A DNA stretch of 12,043 nt from Saccoglossus kowalevskii (GCF_000003605.2 NW_003144796.1:10754-22796), one strand, 5' to 3'; numbered from the stretch's first letter, positions 1 through 8,375 are shown. Numbers and translations: made by a program. The notes: generated by a model not told the origin, from the letters alone.

Positions 1-180
1 AGTGAATATAATGAGAAAATGTTGTGTTAATTTCTACATGGACAGTGTGCACATTATATTTTGAGTTTACTTGCACTCGCTAATAATCTATGTGCATAGT
101 GCAGTGTGCACCAGGGTGTTTCGATCCCTGTTTTGTCTAAGACACTTGTTACCATGACAGCCGCGACAGAGACGTGCATT

Positions 181-230
181 GGTTTTGCCACAGTCCCTCT
201 ATCCCTCTGATAGAGGGACTGTGGTTTTGC
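181..230. mobile_element. Candidate micro-hairpin insertion with 8-bp direct repeats (copy 1)
   Basis: Arms CCACAGTCCCTCTATC (188-203) and GATAGAGGGACTGTGG (209-224) are perfect 16-bp reverse complements around the 5-nt loop CCTCT. The palindrome sits between two copies of GGTTTTGC (181-188 and 223-230). This fits an insertion of about 34 bp (189-222) with an 8-bp target-site duplication. The arms overlap the duplication by 1-2 bases, so the exact boundary is ambiguous. It shares the CCCTCTA arm core and the ...GC end of the duplication with the hairpin at 9398-9441. No coding capacity is present. It could be an extremely short non-autonomous element or a snap-back repair product. Confidence 0.5.
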
Positions 231-474
231 GTACGTTACTGTGTTGGCGATTATATAAAGATATATTTATCCATATTTATTGATGTGATGCGTTTGTTAT
301 GGTTACTTATTCCGCAGGTTTGCGTTGCACATGTCTACAATTTTCTTTTGAACTCATTATTAGTTACGTTCACGGTAAAAGTCTCGGCACGTGCCGAGCG
401 TCGTTACCGGGTCCATCGCAAGATATACTTACGCATCCGTTGTACAGCATGCTTTCTAACCGACTTAGCACTGG

Positions 475-512
475 CCAATCAGCTCGAGAAAAGATTCGTA
501 TTAACCAATCAA
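475..512 (+). promoter_or_regulatory. Paired CCAAT boxes (NF-Y-type)
   Basis: CCAATCAG at 475-482 and CCAATCAA at 505-512 lie in the same orientation with 30 bp between starts. CCAATCA is the core bound by NF-Y in animals. No transcript start is visible, so a promoter role is only inferred. Confidence 0.25.
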
Positions 513-647
513 ATGACATTTTGACAGCAATCAAACTTGTGAAATAACGTTTTAGTACATTAAGTACAACGATGGCCTACTTGCTGTCAGTGTCAGTTGA
601 ATCGAGCGTAACTCAATGGATACTTTGTATCTCATCTTGGTGTTATA

Positions 648-653
648 AATAAA
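648..653 (+). terminator. Possible poly(A) signal AATAAA
   Basis: AATAAA is followed within about 15-40 nt by T/GT-rich sequence (TTTTGTTTTCTTGTG), as at animal cleavage sites. No upstream coding region is seen in the window, so this may be chance in AT-rich DNA. The same T-rich tract also serves as the polypyrimidine tract of the splice acceptor at 694. Confidence 0.25.
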
Positions 654-659
654 TTGTTG

Positions 660-2548
660 CAATGAAAATCTTTTGTTTTCTTGTGTTTTTTCAGCAGTGA
701 TCTAAGTGAATTCGTGGTATCTTCTGAAAACTAATCAAATTAATCATTTTGAAAAATTAATAGTTTGAGAATTCATATTAATGACAATATAGGAATTGTA
801 CATCCCATGTTTCGGTGAAATATTTCGAGATATGAGGAAAAACGTTTACTACAGCAACCAAGGTAAACAGGATACAATGAAAATGTTGCCATTTTTTATA
901 GGAATACAAACTACATTTCGAGAGATTGTCCATGACACCCTCCCCCCCCGCATTTCAACGACATGCACACGTGTTATTGACTATTGCAGAAAAATCTCGA
1001 TTCCGACAGAACTTCGAACTATTAAAAAGTAAAAAAAAAAGGAAAATTCAGACACTAGTTCGGGTTCCACAATTTCTTTTTCTTGGGAGTTTAAAACAGA
1101 CAATCACAGAGAATAATTTAGCAAATGTTTCTGTTCCAAAAAATGTAATTAGTATCGTATATCACGTGTCCATTATTAACCCCAGACACAGTGCGCTGTT
1201 GATATCCTCCATCTCATTAATGACCTCAATGGCTATTTATAGCAAATTAACAATCAGATAATATTACTGATGCCATGTATCTAACGCTCTGTTTATCCAG
1301 TAGGGAGAGATAGAGTAATGCTATAAAAATGCCTTCAGCAAACGTTCAATTCTAGGGGCTGACCACTGGAGGGAATATAGAAGAAAAACTGTGCAGTTTT
1401 TGTTTTCACTTTAATTTTGAGCTAGAATTATTTTCAGGATCATGTTGATGCTGTAAATATAGTACTCAAGGGGTTCTGTATACTATATTGCGCGACCTGT
1501 ACGTTTTTTATTTTCGTTTCAACATTCCTCGTTCGTCCCCATACTAATATTACGTAACTAATATGTACAATATCACTGGAATATGCAATGATATTCGGAA
1601 TTCAATTTACTGTCACGTGTCTATCCTGGCATGGATACCCATGGTAGGTCTATTTATGTCTGTCTGTCTGTCTATCTGTCTGTCTTTGTGGAGTACGGTG
1701 ACATATATTCAGTAAGTAAACTGACATAATTCAACAGTTCATTACACTGATGATTTTATAAATAGTAGATAGAATGAATATTTCTAGTTTCCATTATGAA
1801 TAGATGAGTTTGTTTGATAATTGACCCAAAGGCGTGTATATATCATGACTACAAGCACGCACTATAGTTATCTGATATGTCGTTTACGTAACATCGGCGA
1901 TATAAACACGTACGGACATAGACGAAAGGTCAAATGACGGTATCACTTTCGCCAGGTCAAATAACTACTTTATCAGCACAGTGTGTAGGGGGTCAGTAGA
2001 GTTGGCCGACAGTTAACATTCAAGAAATATTGAAAAGATGGGAGAGGGATCAAATACTTCCATTCGAAAACGGGAATGATAGCCGGAATTGACGATTTTC
2101 TGGTGCAAAAAACATCGTGGTGGGATATCCAAGACATGAAACAATTTTAATCCAAATATTGTTGTCATGACATTATAAATAACACTTATTTGCAGTACGC
2201 ATTATCGTCCTGTAATGATTAACTCTATTACAAAGATGGGTGCTGCGAAGCGGCATACACGAGTAAATAATTACGCACTCGTTTTTGGTTTACGTGTTCT
2301 TCGTAACGTTGACTGATAACGTTAATTGCACCATAATTACAGCCATGGTCACCGAGACCCCTGCAGTGTGATATAGATGTTGCTATAGCAGTAATATGCA
2401 GCAAATTCCATGAATTCGAGCTATTTCATTGATGCAGACAACTCTGTTTCAATGATGTTCTCAGTTCTGTGTTACTTCGGCAACCACTGTCAAAGCATGC
2501 ATCTCCCTGTTTTGAAATCTTACTAACGAGAGTTAAGTTTTGCTAAAC
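660..2548. other. Long non-coding AT-rich stretch
   Basis: The open frames near 796-1032 and 926-1261 have no domain-like composition, no recognisable motifs and unsupported starts. I see no gene. The stretch includes an isolated strong splice acceptor (AG 693-694), short homopolymers (C near 942-950, A near 1031-1040) and a TGTC microsatellite at 1657-1686. Confidence 0.5.
1657..1686. repeat. TGTC tetranucleotide microsatellite
   Basis: About seven TGTC units, one interrupted as TATC, giving a tract of about 30 bp. Confidence 0.85.
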
Positions 2549-3001
2549 CATACGCCACACTGCTATGCCATCATACTCCACACTGCTATGCCATCATACT
2601 CCACACTGCTATGCCATCATACGCCACACTGCTATGCCATCATACGCCACACTGCTATGCCATCATACTCCACACTGCTATGCCATCATACTCCACACTG
2701 CTATGCCATCATAGGCCACACTGCTATGCCATCATAATACGCCATCATACGCCACACTGCTATGCCATCATATGCCACACTGCTATGCCATCATATGCCA
2801 CACTGCTATGCCATCATATGCCACACTGCTATGCCATCATAAGCCACACTGCTATGCCATCATAAGCCACACTGCTATGCCATCATAAGCCACACTGCTA
2901 TGCCATCATAAGCCACACTTCTATGCCATCATAATAGACCATCATAAGCCACACTTCTATGCCATCATAATAGACCATCATAAGCCACACTTCTATGCCA
3001 T
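2549..3001. repeat. 23-bp minisatellite with 13-bp short units
   Basis: The array holds 18 full 23-bp units, beginning CATA-NN-CCACACTGCTATGCCAT, and three 13-bp short units of the form CATAATA-NN-CCAT at 2733-2745, 2930-2942 and 2966-2978. The variable dinucleotide after CATA changes along the array: CT/CG in units 1-7, GG in unit 8, CG in unit 9, TG in units 10-12 and AG in units 13-18. The last three full units also carry ACTTCT in place of ACTGCT. The last portion alternates 23-bp and 13-bp units as a 36-bp composite. Because 23 is not a multiple of three, the translation changes frame from unit to unit. The open frames here are repeat artefacts. Confidence 0.95.
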
Positions 3002-3333
3002 CATCAGAATGCTGTCTTCTCTGCATTTAGTTTATATTTGTTTTAATACTTTGGGAAAAAAATCGTTGTCTTGAGGGGGAAGCAGTTGCGTGTTTCTCCT
3101 TCAAAGCGGCGTTTAGCTTCTTGTAATCACTTCAAAACACGTGGGATATCGTTCATCTGTGTACGTTGATGTAACCGGGGTAGGCTTTGTTCCGTGGAAA
3201 TTACGACACCGTATATAATACTGGTATTAAAGCTATTTTCATATGCTAGAATTGTTCTAATGATGGTGTCGTAGTTATTTCTAATTTAAATACCACTACG
3301 CCCTGGTGGTCTGTTGCTCAATGTAACACATAC
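3002..3333. other. Spacer between the two minisatellites
   Basis: Unique, AT-rich sequence with no open frame of interest and no recognisable element. Confidence 0.5.
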
Positions 3334-3640
3334 ATGCAGGCTTATAGAATGAGAAATGTAAGACGGACAGCGTGGATGCAGGCTTATAGAATGAGAAATG
3401 TAAGACGGACAGCGTGGATGCAGGCTTATAGAATGAGAAATGTAAGACGGACAGTGTGGATGCAAGCTTATAGAATGAGAATTGTAAGACGGACAGCGTG
3501 GATGCAGGCTTATAGAATGAGAAATGTAAGACGGACAGCGTGGATGCAGGCTTATAGAATGAGAAATGTAAGACGGAAAGTGTGGATGCAGACTTATAGA
3601 ATGAGAATTGTAAGACGGACAGTGTGGATGCAAGCTGATA
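3334..3640. repeat. 42-bp minisatellite (7 full units plus partial)
   Basis: Seven 42-bp units start at 3334, 3376, 3418, 3460, 3502, 3544 and 3586, each opening ATGCAGGCTTATAGAATGAG or a close variant. A partial unit follows at 3628. As 42 is a multiple of three and the unit lacks stops in several frames, open frames appear on both strands. On + they read as a 14-residue repeat, MQAYRMRNVRRTAW. Of the differences between units, nearly all would change an amino acid (A to V, N to I, T to K, A to T) and only the CAG/CAA change is silent. That argues against selection on a protein. An AATAAA follows at 3657-3662, but no promoter, start context or splice signal supports a gene. Confidence 0.95.
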
Positions 3641-4573
3641 CTGGCATGGAATGATAAATAAAAACATTCAATCTTTTAGAGTTCCTAGTTTGTTTTGATA
3701 TCTATGACAATTATTCAATGATACGGGGAGACATAACCAGGGAGGTCGATTAAAAATGACCTTTATAGTATTTCAGCTGGAAGCACGCCAATCGTATTGA
3801 TTACATATGTTAACGCCACTGGGCAAATAACATATGAAGTACGTCAGCTCCGTAGCTGAGTCGTGTTTAACTGGAAATGAGTTTTATTCAGCACTTAATA
3901 AGAAATACCCAAGCATACTGGTAAACAAGTATTTGAGCACGAATAATGTCGAGGTGACTGTAAAGTTCATATGCAGTTTGATTGTCCAGTTACCAGTCCC
4001 CCCCCCCCGATGGCCACCAAACGTGTGACTATCTTTTTTCCTACTTATTTGTGCAGCTTGTATATTACTTGCGCCCTCAATGAGTAAACTCGTTTAGAAT
4101 TATAGTGGTATCCTCGGCGGCGGAGCCACGTCACAAGACGTTCCACGTTGCTAATACGCGCACCACTGTACATGCATTTCTATGAACGCCGGTCGAGCCG
4201 GTGAAAATTCGAGAAAACAACACAAACTCAACTTTGAAGTAATCCAAAACAACCAAATTTATATATGTTACACGCGTAGGGCTAATCTTGTTACACTGTT
4301 CAAGGGCGTCTCAACAACTATCCCAAAGTTTTCTGCGAGTTTTTGACCATTATTTTCACCGCGATGGTTGCCAGGCGGTGAAAATGCCCGGATGTCCGCC
4401 CGAGTATATTATAATACTTAGTACAGAGGACTTGCCCACATTCTGTGATCAGTTACTCGCTTTGATCATAAAATATGTGAAGCATATCCGATAGCCAGTT
4501 AAATCGATTTCTCCTCTCAGGAACATGTTTGCAATCACCTTGTATATAACTGATTTTTGTTTTGTTGTTTCTA
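3641..4573 (+). promoter_or_regulatory. Upstream region of the kelch-like gene: probable promoter, 5' exon and intron
   Basis: A CpG-containing patch at about 4110-4205 (CGGCGGCGG, CACGTCAC, GACGTT, ACGCGC, GCCGG) stands out from AT-rich surroundings and is the best promoter candidate. The 10-mer CGGTGAAAAT occurs at 4199-4208 and 4376-4385, and inverted at 4352-4361. An upstream non-coding exon must exist if the acceptor at 4574 is used, but no single donor is convincing. A C-homopolymer lies at 3998-4008. The open frames at 3834-4028 and 4288-4494 do not resemble known proteins. Confidence 0.35.
4352..4385. repeat. 11-bp inverted repeat upstream of the kelch-like gene
   Basis: ATTTTCACCGC (4352-4362) and GCGGTGAAAAT (4375-4385) are perfect reverse complements with a 12-nt loop (GATGGTTGCCAG). 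No flanking direct repeat is visible, unlike the two hairpin insertions. It may be a paired transcription-factor site or an RNA stem if transcribed. Confidence 0.8.
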
Positions 4574-4619
4574 GGTATCTATGACGGAATAACCAAACCC
4601 ACCACAAGGAAACAAAACA
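4560..4619 (+). other. 5'UTR splice acceptor and 3-codon upstream ORF
   Basis: TTTTGTTGTTTCTAG ending at 4574 is a good polypyrimidine tract plus AG, so a UTR exon probably starts at 4575. Between it and the main start lies ATG ACG GAA TAA (4581-4592), a minimal upstream ORF. It has T at -3, a weak context that would allow leaky scanning to the strong start at 4620 (A at -3, G at +4). Confidence 0.6.
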
Positions 4620-7151
4620 ATGGGTTGCTGCCAAAGTGGCTCCAAGAAAAAAGTGGTGGACCCCGAACCCGGAAATTACATTTATCCATCCATTACCCCC
4701 AGCAGCGAAGATGGCGGTCACGCGGACATTCCCATGTCAAATATCACGTCTAACGGCAAGGTGAAGGACAAAGACAACTGTGTTAAACGTCCCTTGAATA
4801 TTAATCTATCTAACAATGCTCTAGGTTCGAAAACTTCCCTTGTTTCAACAGAAAGAAGTCAAAGCATCCTAGCTTTAAGTGATTCACCTTGCAGCATCAG
4901 TCAAGTTAAAGCCAGCTGTTACAGTCTTCGCTCCATCTCCTCTTATGCCACACTCCGTTCCTCGTTTCTAAGTGTCTATTCAGCCATCAGTCTTCGCTCA
5001 CTCACTGAAACCGAGGAGGAACACCGGATCGACCCTAGCTACGCGGTTAAACTCTTGTCAGATCTAAACAATTTCCGTAAGGAGAATAGATTTACTGACG
5101 TTCTGTTGTGTGCCGGTGATGTGGAAATCCCCGGTCATCGTGTAGTTCTTGCCGCAAGTAGTCCATATATTCTATCCATATTTGCGATAGAAGCACTCGA
5201 AGATGGACGCCTTTATTTGGACTACATTGAGCCGGATATATTACACTTACTTGTGGAATACATCTATACGTCTAAGTTATCAGTGACGAAGGAAAATGTT
5301 GGCGCCCTCATCAAGGGTACGCAGACACTGCAGCTTAACTCAGCGGAACAAGCCTGTCAGGAGTTTGTACTTAATCTGGAGAACCAGGACGAAAATGGAA
5401 ACGGGGAGACAGCGAGTACGAAGAGCGTCCTCTATCAGCCATATCATGCTATTGAAACCTTGCTCGGACTTAACGATATGCGGAGAGAAGAGATATTTAC
5501 TGACGTTACTTTCAAAGCGGAGGATGAGGAATTTGTCTGCCACTGCGTTGTCATGGCAACAACAGGGGATTATTTTGAGAAACTGCTCGAAGGTTCAGAC
5601 GATGAGCATGTTAAAATATCCATAAAAAATGCGTCTGCAAGTGTTATGAAACGACTTGTGGAATACACTTATACGTCAAACCTGGACATTCATCATGAGA
5701 ATGCCAAGGATATTCTGGCGCTTGCAAGTATACTAAGGCATGATGCTGTCTTGGAAAAGTGCACAGAATTTCTAAAACGTCGTATCACGCCTGCAAACTG
5801 CCTCGGAGTGCAGTCGTTAGCAAGAAAACACGGCGTGGAACAACTAGAGAAGGCCGCCACAAAAGTTGCCGTTATGAACTTCAAAGAAGTACGCTTACAT
5901 CCGGAATTTTTTGAAATGTGCCTGAACCAGATTGAAAGGTTGATTAGCGAAGATACGCTTGATGTTAAGACTGAAAGTGAAGTATACAGTGCTGTCATGC
6001 AATGGGTGAAACACGACGTAGAGAAAAGAAAAGTATATCTCCCTGAACTTATGCAGTCTGTACGTCTGTCATATCTATCACCAAAGTTTCTTGAGGAGAT
6101 ACCTGCAGCCGAACCTCTGATCCAGGAGTCAGAGGCATGCAAGAAGCTCATCCGAGATGCCACAATCGTGCACCTCGTTATTAGAAAAGGGAAATTTCAT
6201 CGAGATCCAAGGCCAAAGGCAAGGTATTCATTCGGTGAGGTGATGGTGATCGTTGGAGGAAAAAATAAAAACGAGCAGTGGATAAAAGATGTGCAATATT
6301 ATCACCCGAACGAGCGTCATTGGTATTCCTTGGCTTCTATGGAAAACGATAGCGTGGAGTATAAAGTGACTACCCTCAACAATGACATCTACGTTGTTGG
6401 TGGTCTCAATTGCAACAGAGTCAGTGGAGAAACATGGCGATATGATTCTCTCTATAATGATTGGTCAAGAGCGTCTGATTTGAGAGTTGGCCGTTATTTG
6501 CACTCTCTGGGCGTTGCTAACAATAGAATTTACGCGATTGGTGGACAGAGTTCTCTTGACGACAACTCACAGTCTTTGAAAAGTGTGGAGAAGTTCGATA
6601 GGAAATTAAATACATGGCAACAAGTCCAGGAAATGTATCACGGTGTTCTTGAACCGGCAGTGACGTCATGCGGGTGGAAGCTTTATGTCATCAGTCGGAA
6701 AGATGATGGTGATGACTGCGTTGTTCAATATTTTGATATTAGCAATAAGACTTGGAGTGTTGTCGATTCTGTTAACATAACGGGACCAGTACAAATCGCA
6801 GGAACAATCCGTGGACAGGTATACATAGTTGGAGGAAAGAGCAAGTTCGCAGTTCAAGTCTACAAACCAGACACGAACGAACTCTCATCCGGGACATGCG
6901 AGGAACATGCGGAGGAGCACTCGCGTGATTTGTATTCGGGAACCATACTTAATCGACGCGTTTATGTCACCGGGGGTCGCTGGGTGATTGGCAAAGAAGA
7001 CGATGACGCGTTGACAATGGTTACTAATAATATGGAGTCATATGACCCCGTTCAAGACGAATGGACGACGATGAAAACAGTACCGAAAGCTTTGACCAAG
7101 CACGGATGCGTCACAATTAGACAATATATCGGACTTCCAAAATCGAAATAA
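4620..7151 (+). CDS. Kelch-like protein with tandem BTB domains, BACK and six-bladed Kelch propeller; predicted N-acylated
   Basis: This is a complete 843-residue frame in a single coding exon, ending in TAA. In order: an N-terminal extension (1-140), BTB 1 (about 147-252, with FTD 158-160 and H173), BTB 2 (about 280-387, with FTD 293-295 and H308), BACK (about 388-492) and Kelch repeats (about 540-832). Kelch diglycines are at 546-547, 594-595, 641-642, 738-739 and 785-786. Blade 4 (about 686-716) lacks the GG but keeps W712; blade 5 lacks the usual Trp. BTB-BACK-Kelch proteins of the KLHL family typically act as substrate adaptors of Cullin-3 ubiquitin ligases: BTB dimerises and binds CUL3, and Kelch holds the substrate. 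That role is inferred here from the family. The usual KLHL has one BTB and about 550-650 residues, so this one is enlarged. The N-terminus MGCCQSGSKKK fits N-myristoylation (G2, S6), palmitoylation (C3, C4) and a basic patch. Residues 97-130 are Ser/Leu-rich with three LRS motifs. The start is supported by its Kozak context and an upstream acceptor. No specific orthologue can be named. Confidence 0.95.
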   Translation: MGCCQSGSKKKVVDPEPGNYIYPSITPSSEDGGHADIPMSNITSNGKVKDKDNCVKRPLNINLSNNALGSKTSLVSTERSQSILALSDSPCSISQVKASCYSLRSISSYATLRSSFLSVYSAISLRSLTETEEEHRIDPSYAVKLLSDLNNFRKENRFTDVLLCAGDVEIPGHRVVLAASSPYILSIFAIEALEDGRLYLDYIEPDILHLLVEYIYTSKLSVTKENVGALIKGTQTLQLNSAEQACQEFVLNLENQDENGNGETASTKSVLYQPYHAIETLLGLNDMRREEIFTDVTFKAEDEEFVCHCVVMATTGDYFEKLLEGSDDEHVKISIKNASASVMKRLVEYTYTSNLDIHHENAKDILALASILRHDAVLEKCTEFLKRRITPANCLGVQSLARKHGVEQLEKAATKVAVMNFKEVRLHPEFFEMCLNQIERLISEDTLDVKTESEVYSAVMQWVKHDVEKRKVYLPELMQSVRLSYLSPKFLEEIPAAEPLIQESEACKKLIRDATIVHLVIRKGKFHRDPRPKARYSFGEVMVIVGGKNKNEQWIKDVQYYHPNERHWYSLASMENDSVEYKVTTLNNDIYVVGGLNCNRVSGETWRYDSLYNDWSRASDLRVGRYLHSLGVANNRIYAIGGQSSLDDNSQSLKSVEKFDRKLNTWQQVQEMYHGVLEPAVTSCGWKLYVISRKDDGDDCVVQYFDISNKTWSVVDSVNITGPVQIAGTIRGQVYIVGGKSKFAVQVYKPDTNELSSGTCEEHAEEHSRDLYSGTILNRRVYVTGGRWVIGKEDDDALTMVTNNMESYDPVQDEWTTMKTVPKALTKHGCVTIRQYIGLPKSK

Positions 7152-7250
7152 ACAAATCGGCAAAATACATGCACACACAAATAGACTTAGCGTTGAATCA
7201 CTTTAGGAAATGTAAACTGTGGACAGGGACAGCAGTCGTGAGAGCAATCA

Positions 7251-7351
7251 ATATTTCCCGCTAAAATTTGTTTCAGTTTGTCAAAATGTTTCCCAGTCAT
7301 ATTTGTGTGTGACTGTTACGTTGTATACGATGCATTTTTGGCGGGAAATAT
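7251..7351 (+). promoter_or_regulatory. Long-range 16-bp stem in the 3'UTR
   Basis: ATATTTCCCGCTAAAA (7251-7266) pairs with TTTTGGCGGGAAATAT (7336-7351): 15 Watson-Crick pairs and one U-G, closing a 69-nt loop about 100 nt after the stop codon. The paired TTTCCCGC/GCGGGAAA cores also match E2F-type DNA sites, so a DNA-level role is an alternative. Confidence 0.6.
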
Positions 7352-7555
7352 AGTTTGCATAATTTAAGATAATCGCGAGAAACAAAACAAACGGCTATAC
7401 AATGTAATTTAATGGACAATGGGGAAAAGAGGTCCATGCTACAAAGTGTTAAAATTATGTACATTAGATTTGCTTGAATTTTAAGTGGAGACTATCTTGG
7501 ATGTTTGTGTAACTAACAACTCTACGGTCGTCACTTCATTGTAAAGTTATTTTAG

Positions 7556-7574
7556 CTTACAATTTAATTGTAAG
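7556..7574 (+). other. Short hairpin in the 3'UTR
   Basis: CTTACAAT (7556-7563) and ATTGTAAG (7567-7574) form a perfect 8-bp stem with a 3-nt loop. It is AT-rich and may be chance. Confidence 0.4.
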
Positions 7575-7799
7575 AAATAGATACGATTTTAATTTATATA
7601 TATAATTATATTTATATGTCGATATACTCTGTTTCCCATATAGTGGATCGACAAGTATTTATTTTTAGTTTTGTCTTCCAGTGTTTTCATGACCAATAAC
7701 GATGTTGAAAACTACTGTGGCCCTTTTCCTTCAAGTTTTAAAGTTTTTCATTTCCGGACAAACAAACGGAAACGAAAACCAGCGAACGAATGTGCATTT

Positions 7800-7807
7800 T
7801 GTAAATA
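7800..7807 (+). promoter_or_regulatory. PUF/Pumilio-type motif TGTAAATA
   Basis: It matches the RNA consensus UGUANAUA in the sense strand of the probable 3'UTR. Confidence 0.35.
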
Positions 7808-7965
7808 TTGTCCACTGCATATTCTCTTGCGATATCTACATTTTTTTTAGAGTGACAAGCCACATTAATTTTAATCCTTATTTTACTGCCAGTTTTAAAC
7901 TCTAATTTTTTACCTTACCCATGTGGCTTTGTGTATGGTGCTATATTTAATGTTTTATGTTTAAC

Positions 7966-7973
7966 TGTATATA
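7966..7973 (+). promoter_or_regulatory. PUF/Pumilio-type motif TGTATATA
   Basis: This is the canonical Pumilio octamer in the sense strand of the probable 3'UTR, the second of three in 1.4 kb. Confidence 0.4.
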
Positions 7974-8375
7974 CATTGTACTTACTATTTAGTTGTGTGT
8001 CAGCGGACATTCACACGATTTATGTAATCCATTGAGTTCGTATCATTTACATTTTACCAACTGTATAAACCCCTATATCGAAAACATATTGTGCCAGACG
8101 TATGTCAATGTGTCACTTTCCGGCAATATAAGCTCATTATAACACATAGGCATGCAGCATTTAACATGCATAGTACGCCCTCCAGTTTTCACATGTGGTA
8201 ATTATTTTATTCAGATTGCGTGGTAATACTGTGCACCTTTTGTTTGGCTTCTATTCAGCTTTTTTGCAGTTATTCAAATTTCCAAAAACATGACACAAAT
8301 GTCTGCCATGCATTTCAGAGCCCAGTGTTAACAAATTGTAACATATTAAGATTTTAATTATGTCCATTTTTATCC

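Larger units (their letters stand above)
1..640. other. Left-edge region without a recognised gene
   Basis: No reading frame here resembles a protein I recognise. The longest open frame, beginning near 174, runs straight through the hairpin palindrome and has no coding character. Besides the hairpin, the stretch holds a repeated 10-mer CAGTGTGCAC (near 42 and 101) and CCAAT boxes at 475-482 and 505-512. Confidence 0.5.

Noticed and set aside
475-512. Third copy of the paired-CCAAT dispersed repeat
   Set aside because: The two boxes are in the same orientation and the sequence between them does not align with copies A or B.
174-524. 116-codon open frame
   Set aside because: It crosses the hairpin insertion and has no coding character, domain or start context.
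1350-1382. Another hairpin insertion near CCACTGGAGGGAATATAG
   Set aside because: The right half resembles a hairpin arm, but the left half does not pair with it and no flanking repeat is present.
2540-2865. Open frames with repeated HTPHCYAI / LHTAMPSYST peptides
   Set aside because: They are translations of the 23-bp minisatellite. The unit is not a multiple of three, and nothing supports expression.
2549-3001. CRISPR-like array
   Set aside because: The units are directly abutting 23-mers with no unique spacers, and the window is eukaryotic.
3286-3667. Three repeat-containing open frames, one on + and two on -
   Set aside because: All come from the 42-bp minisatellite being stop-free in several frames. 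Substitutions are mostly amino-acid-changing.
4943-4953. TATGCCACACT in the kelch-like coding sequence, shared with the 23-bp minisatellite
   Set aside because: An 11-base match within a conserved reading frame is most likely chance. The neighbouring bases do not extend it.
5693-6163. 156-codon minus-strand frame inside the kelch-like gene
   Set aside because: It is antisense to the BTB 2/BACK coding sequence and looks like a shadow.
6661-6668. CRE-like palindrome TGACGTCA, also at 10649-10656
   Set aside because: Both occurrences are inside coding sequence, and an 8-mer twice in 12 kb is weak evidence.
7702-7905. 67-codon frame after the kelch-like gene
   Set aside because: It lies in the AT-rich 3'UTR, has a hydrophobic low-complexity translation and lacks a credible start.
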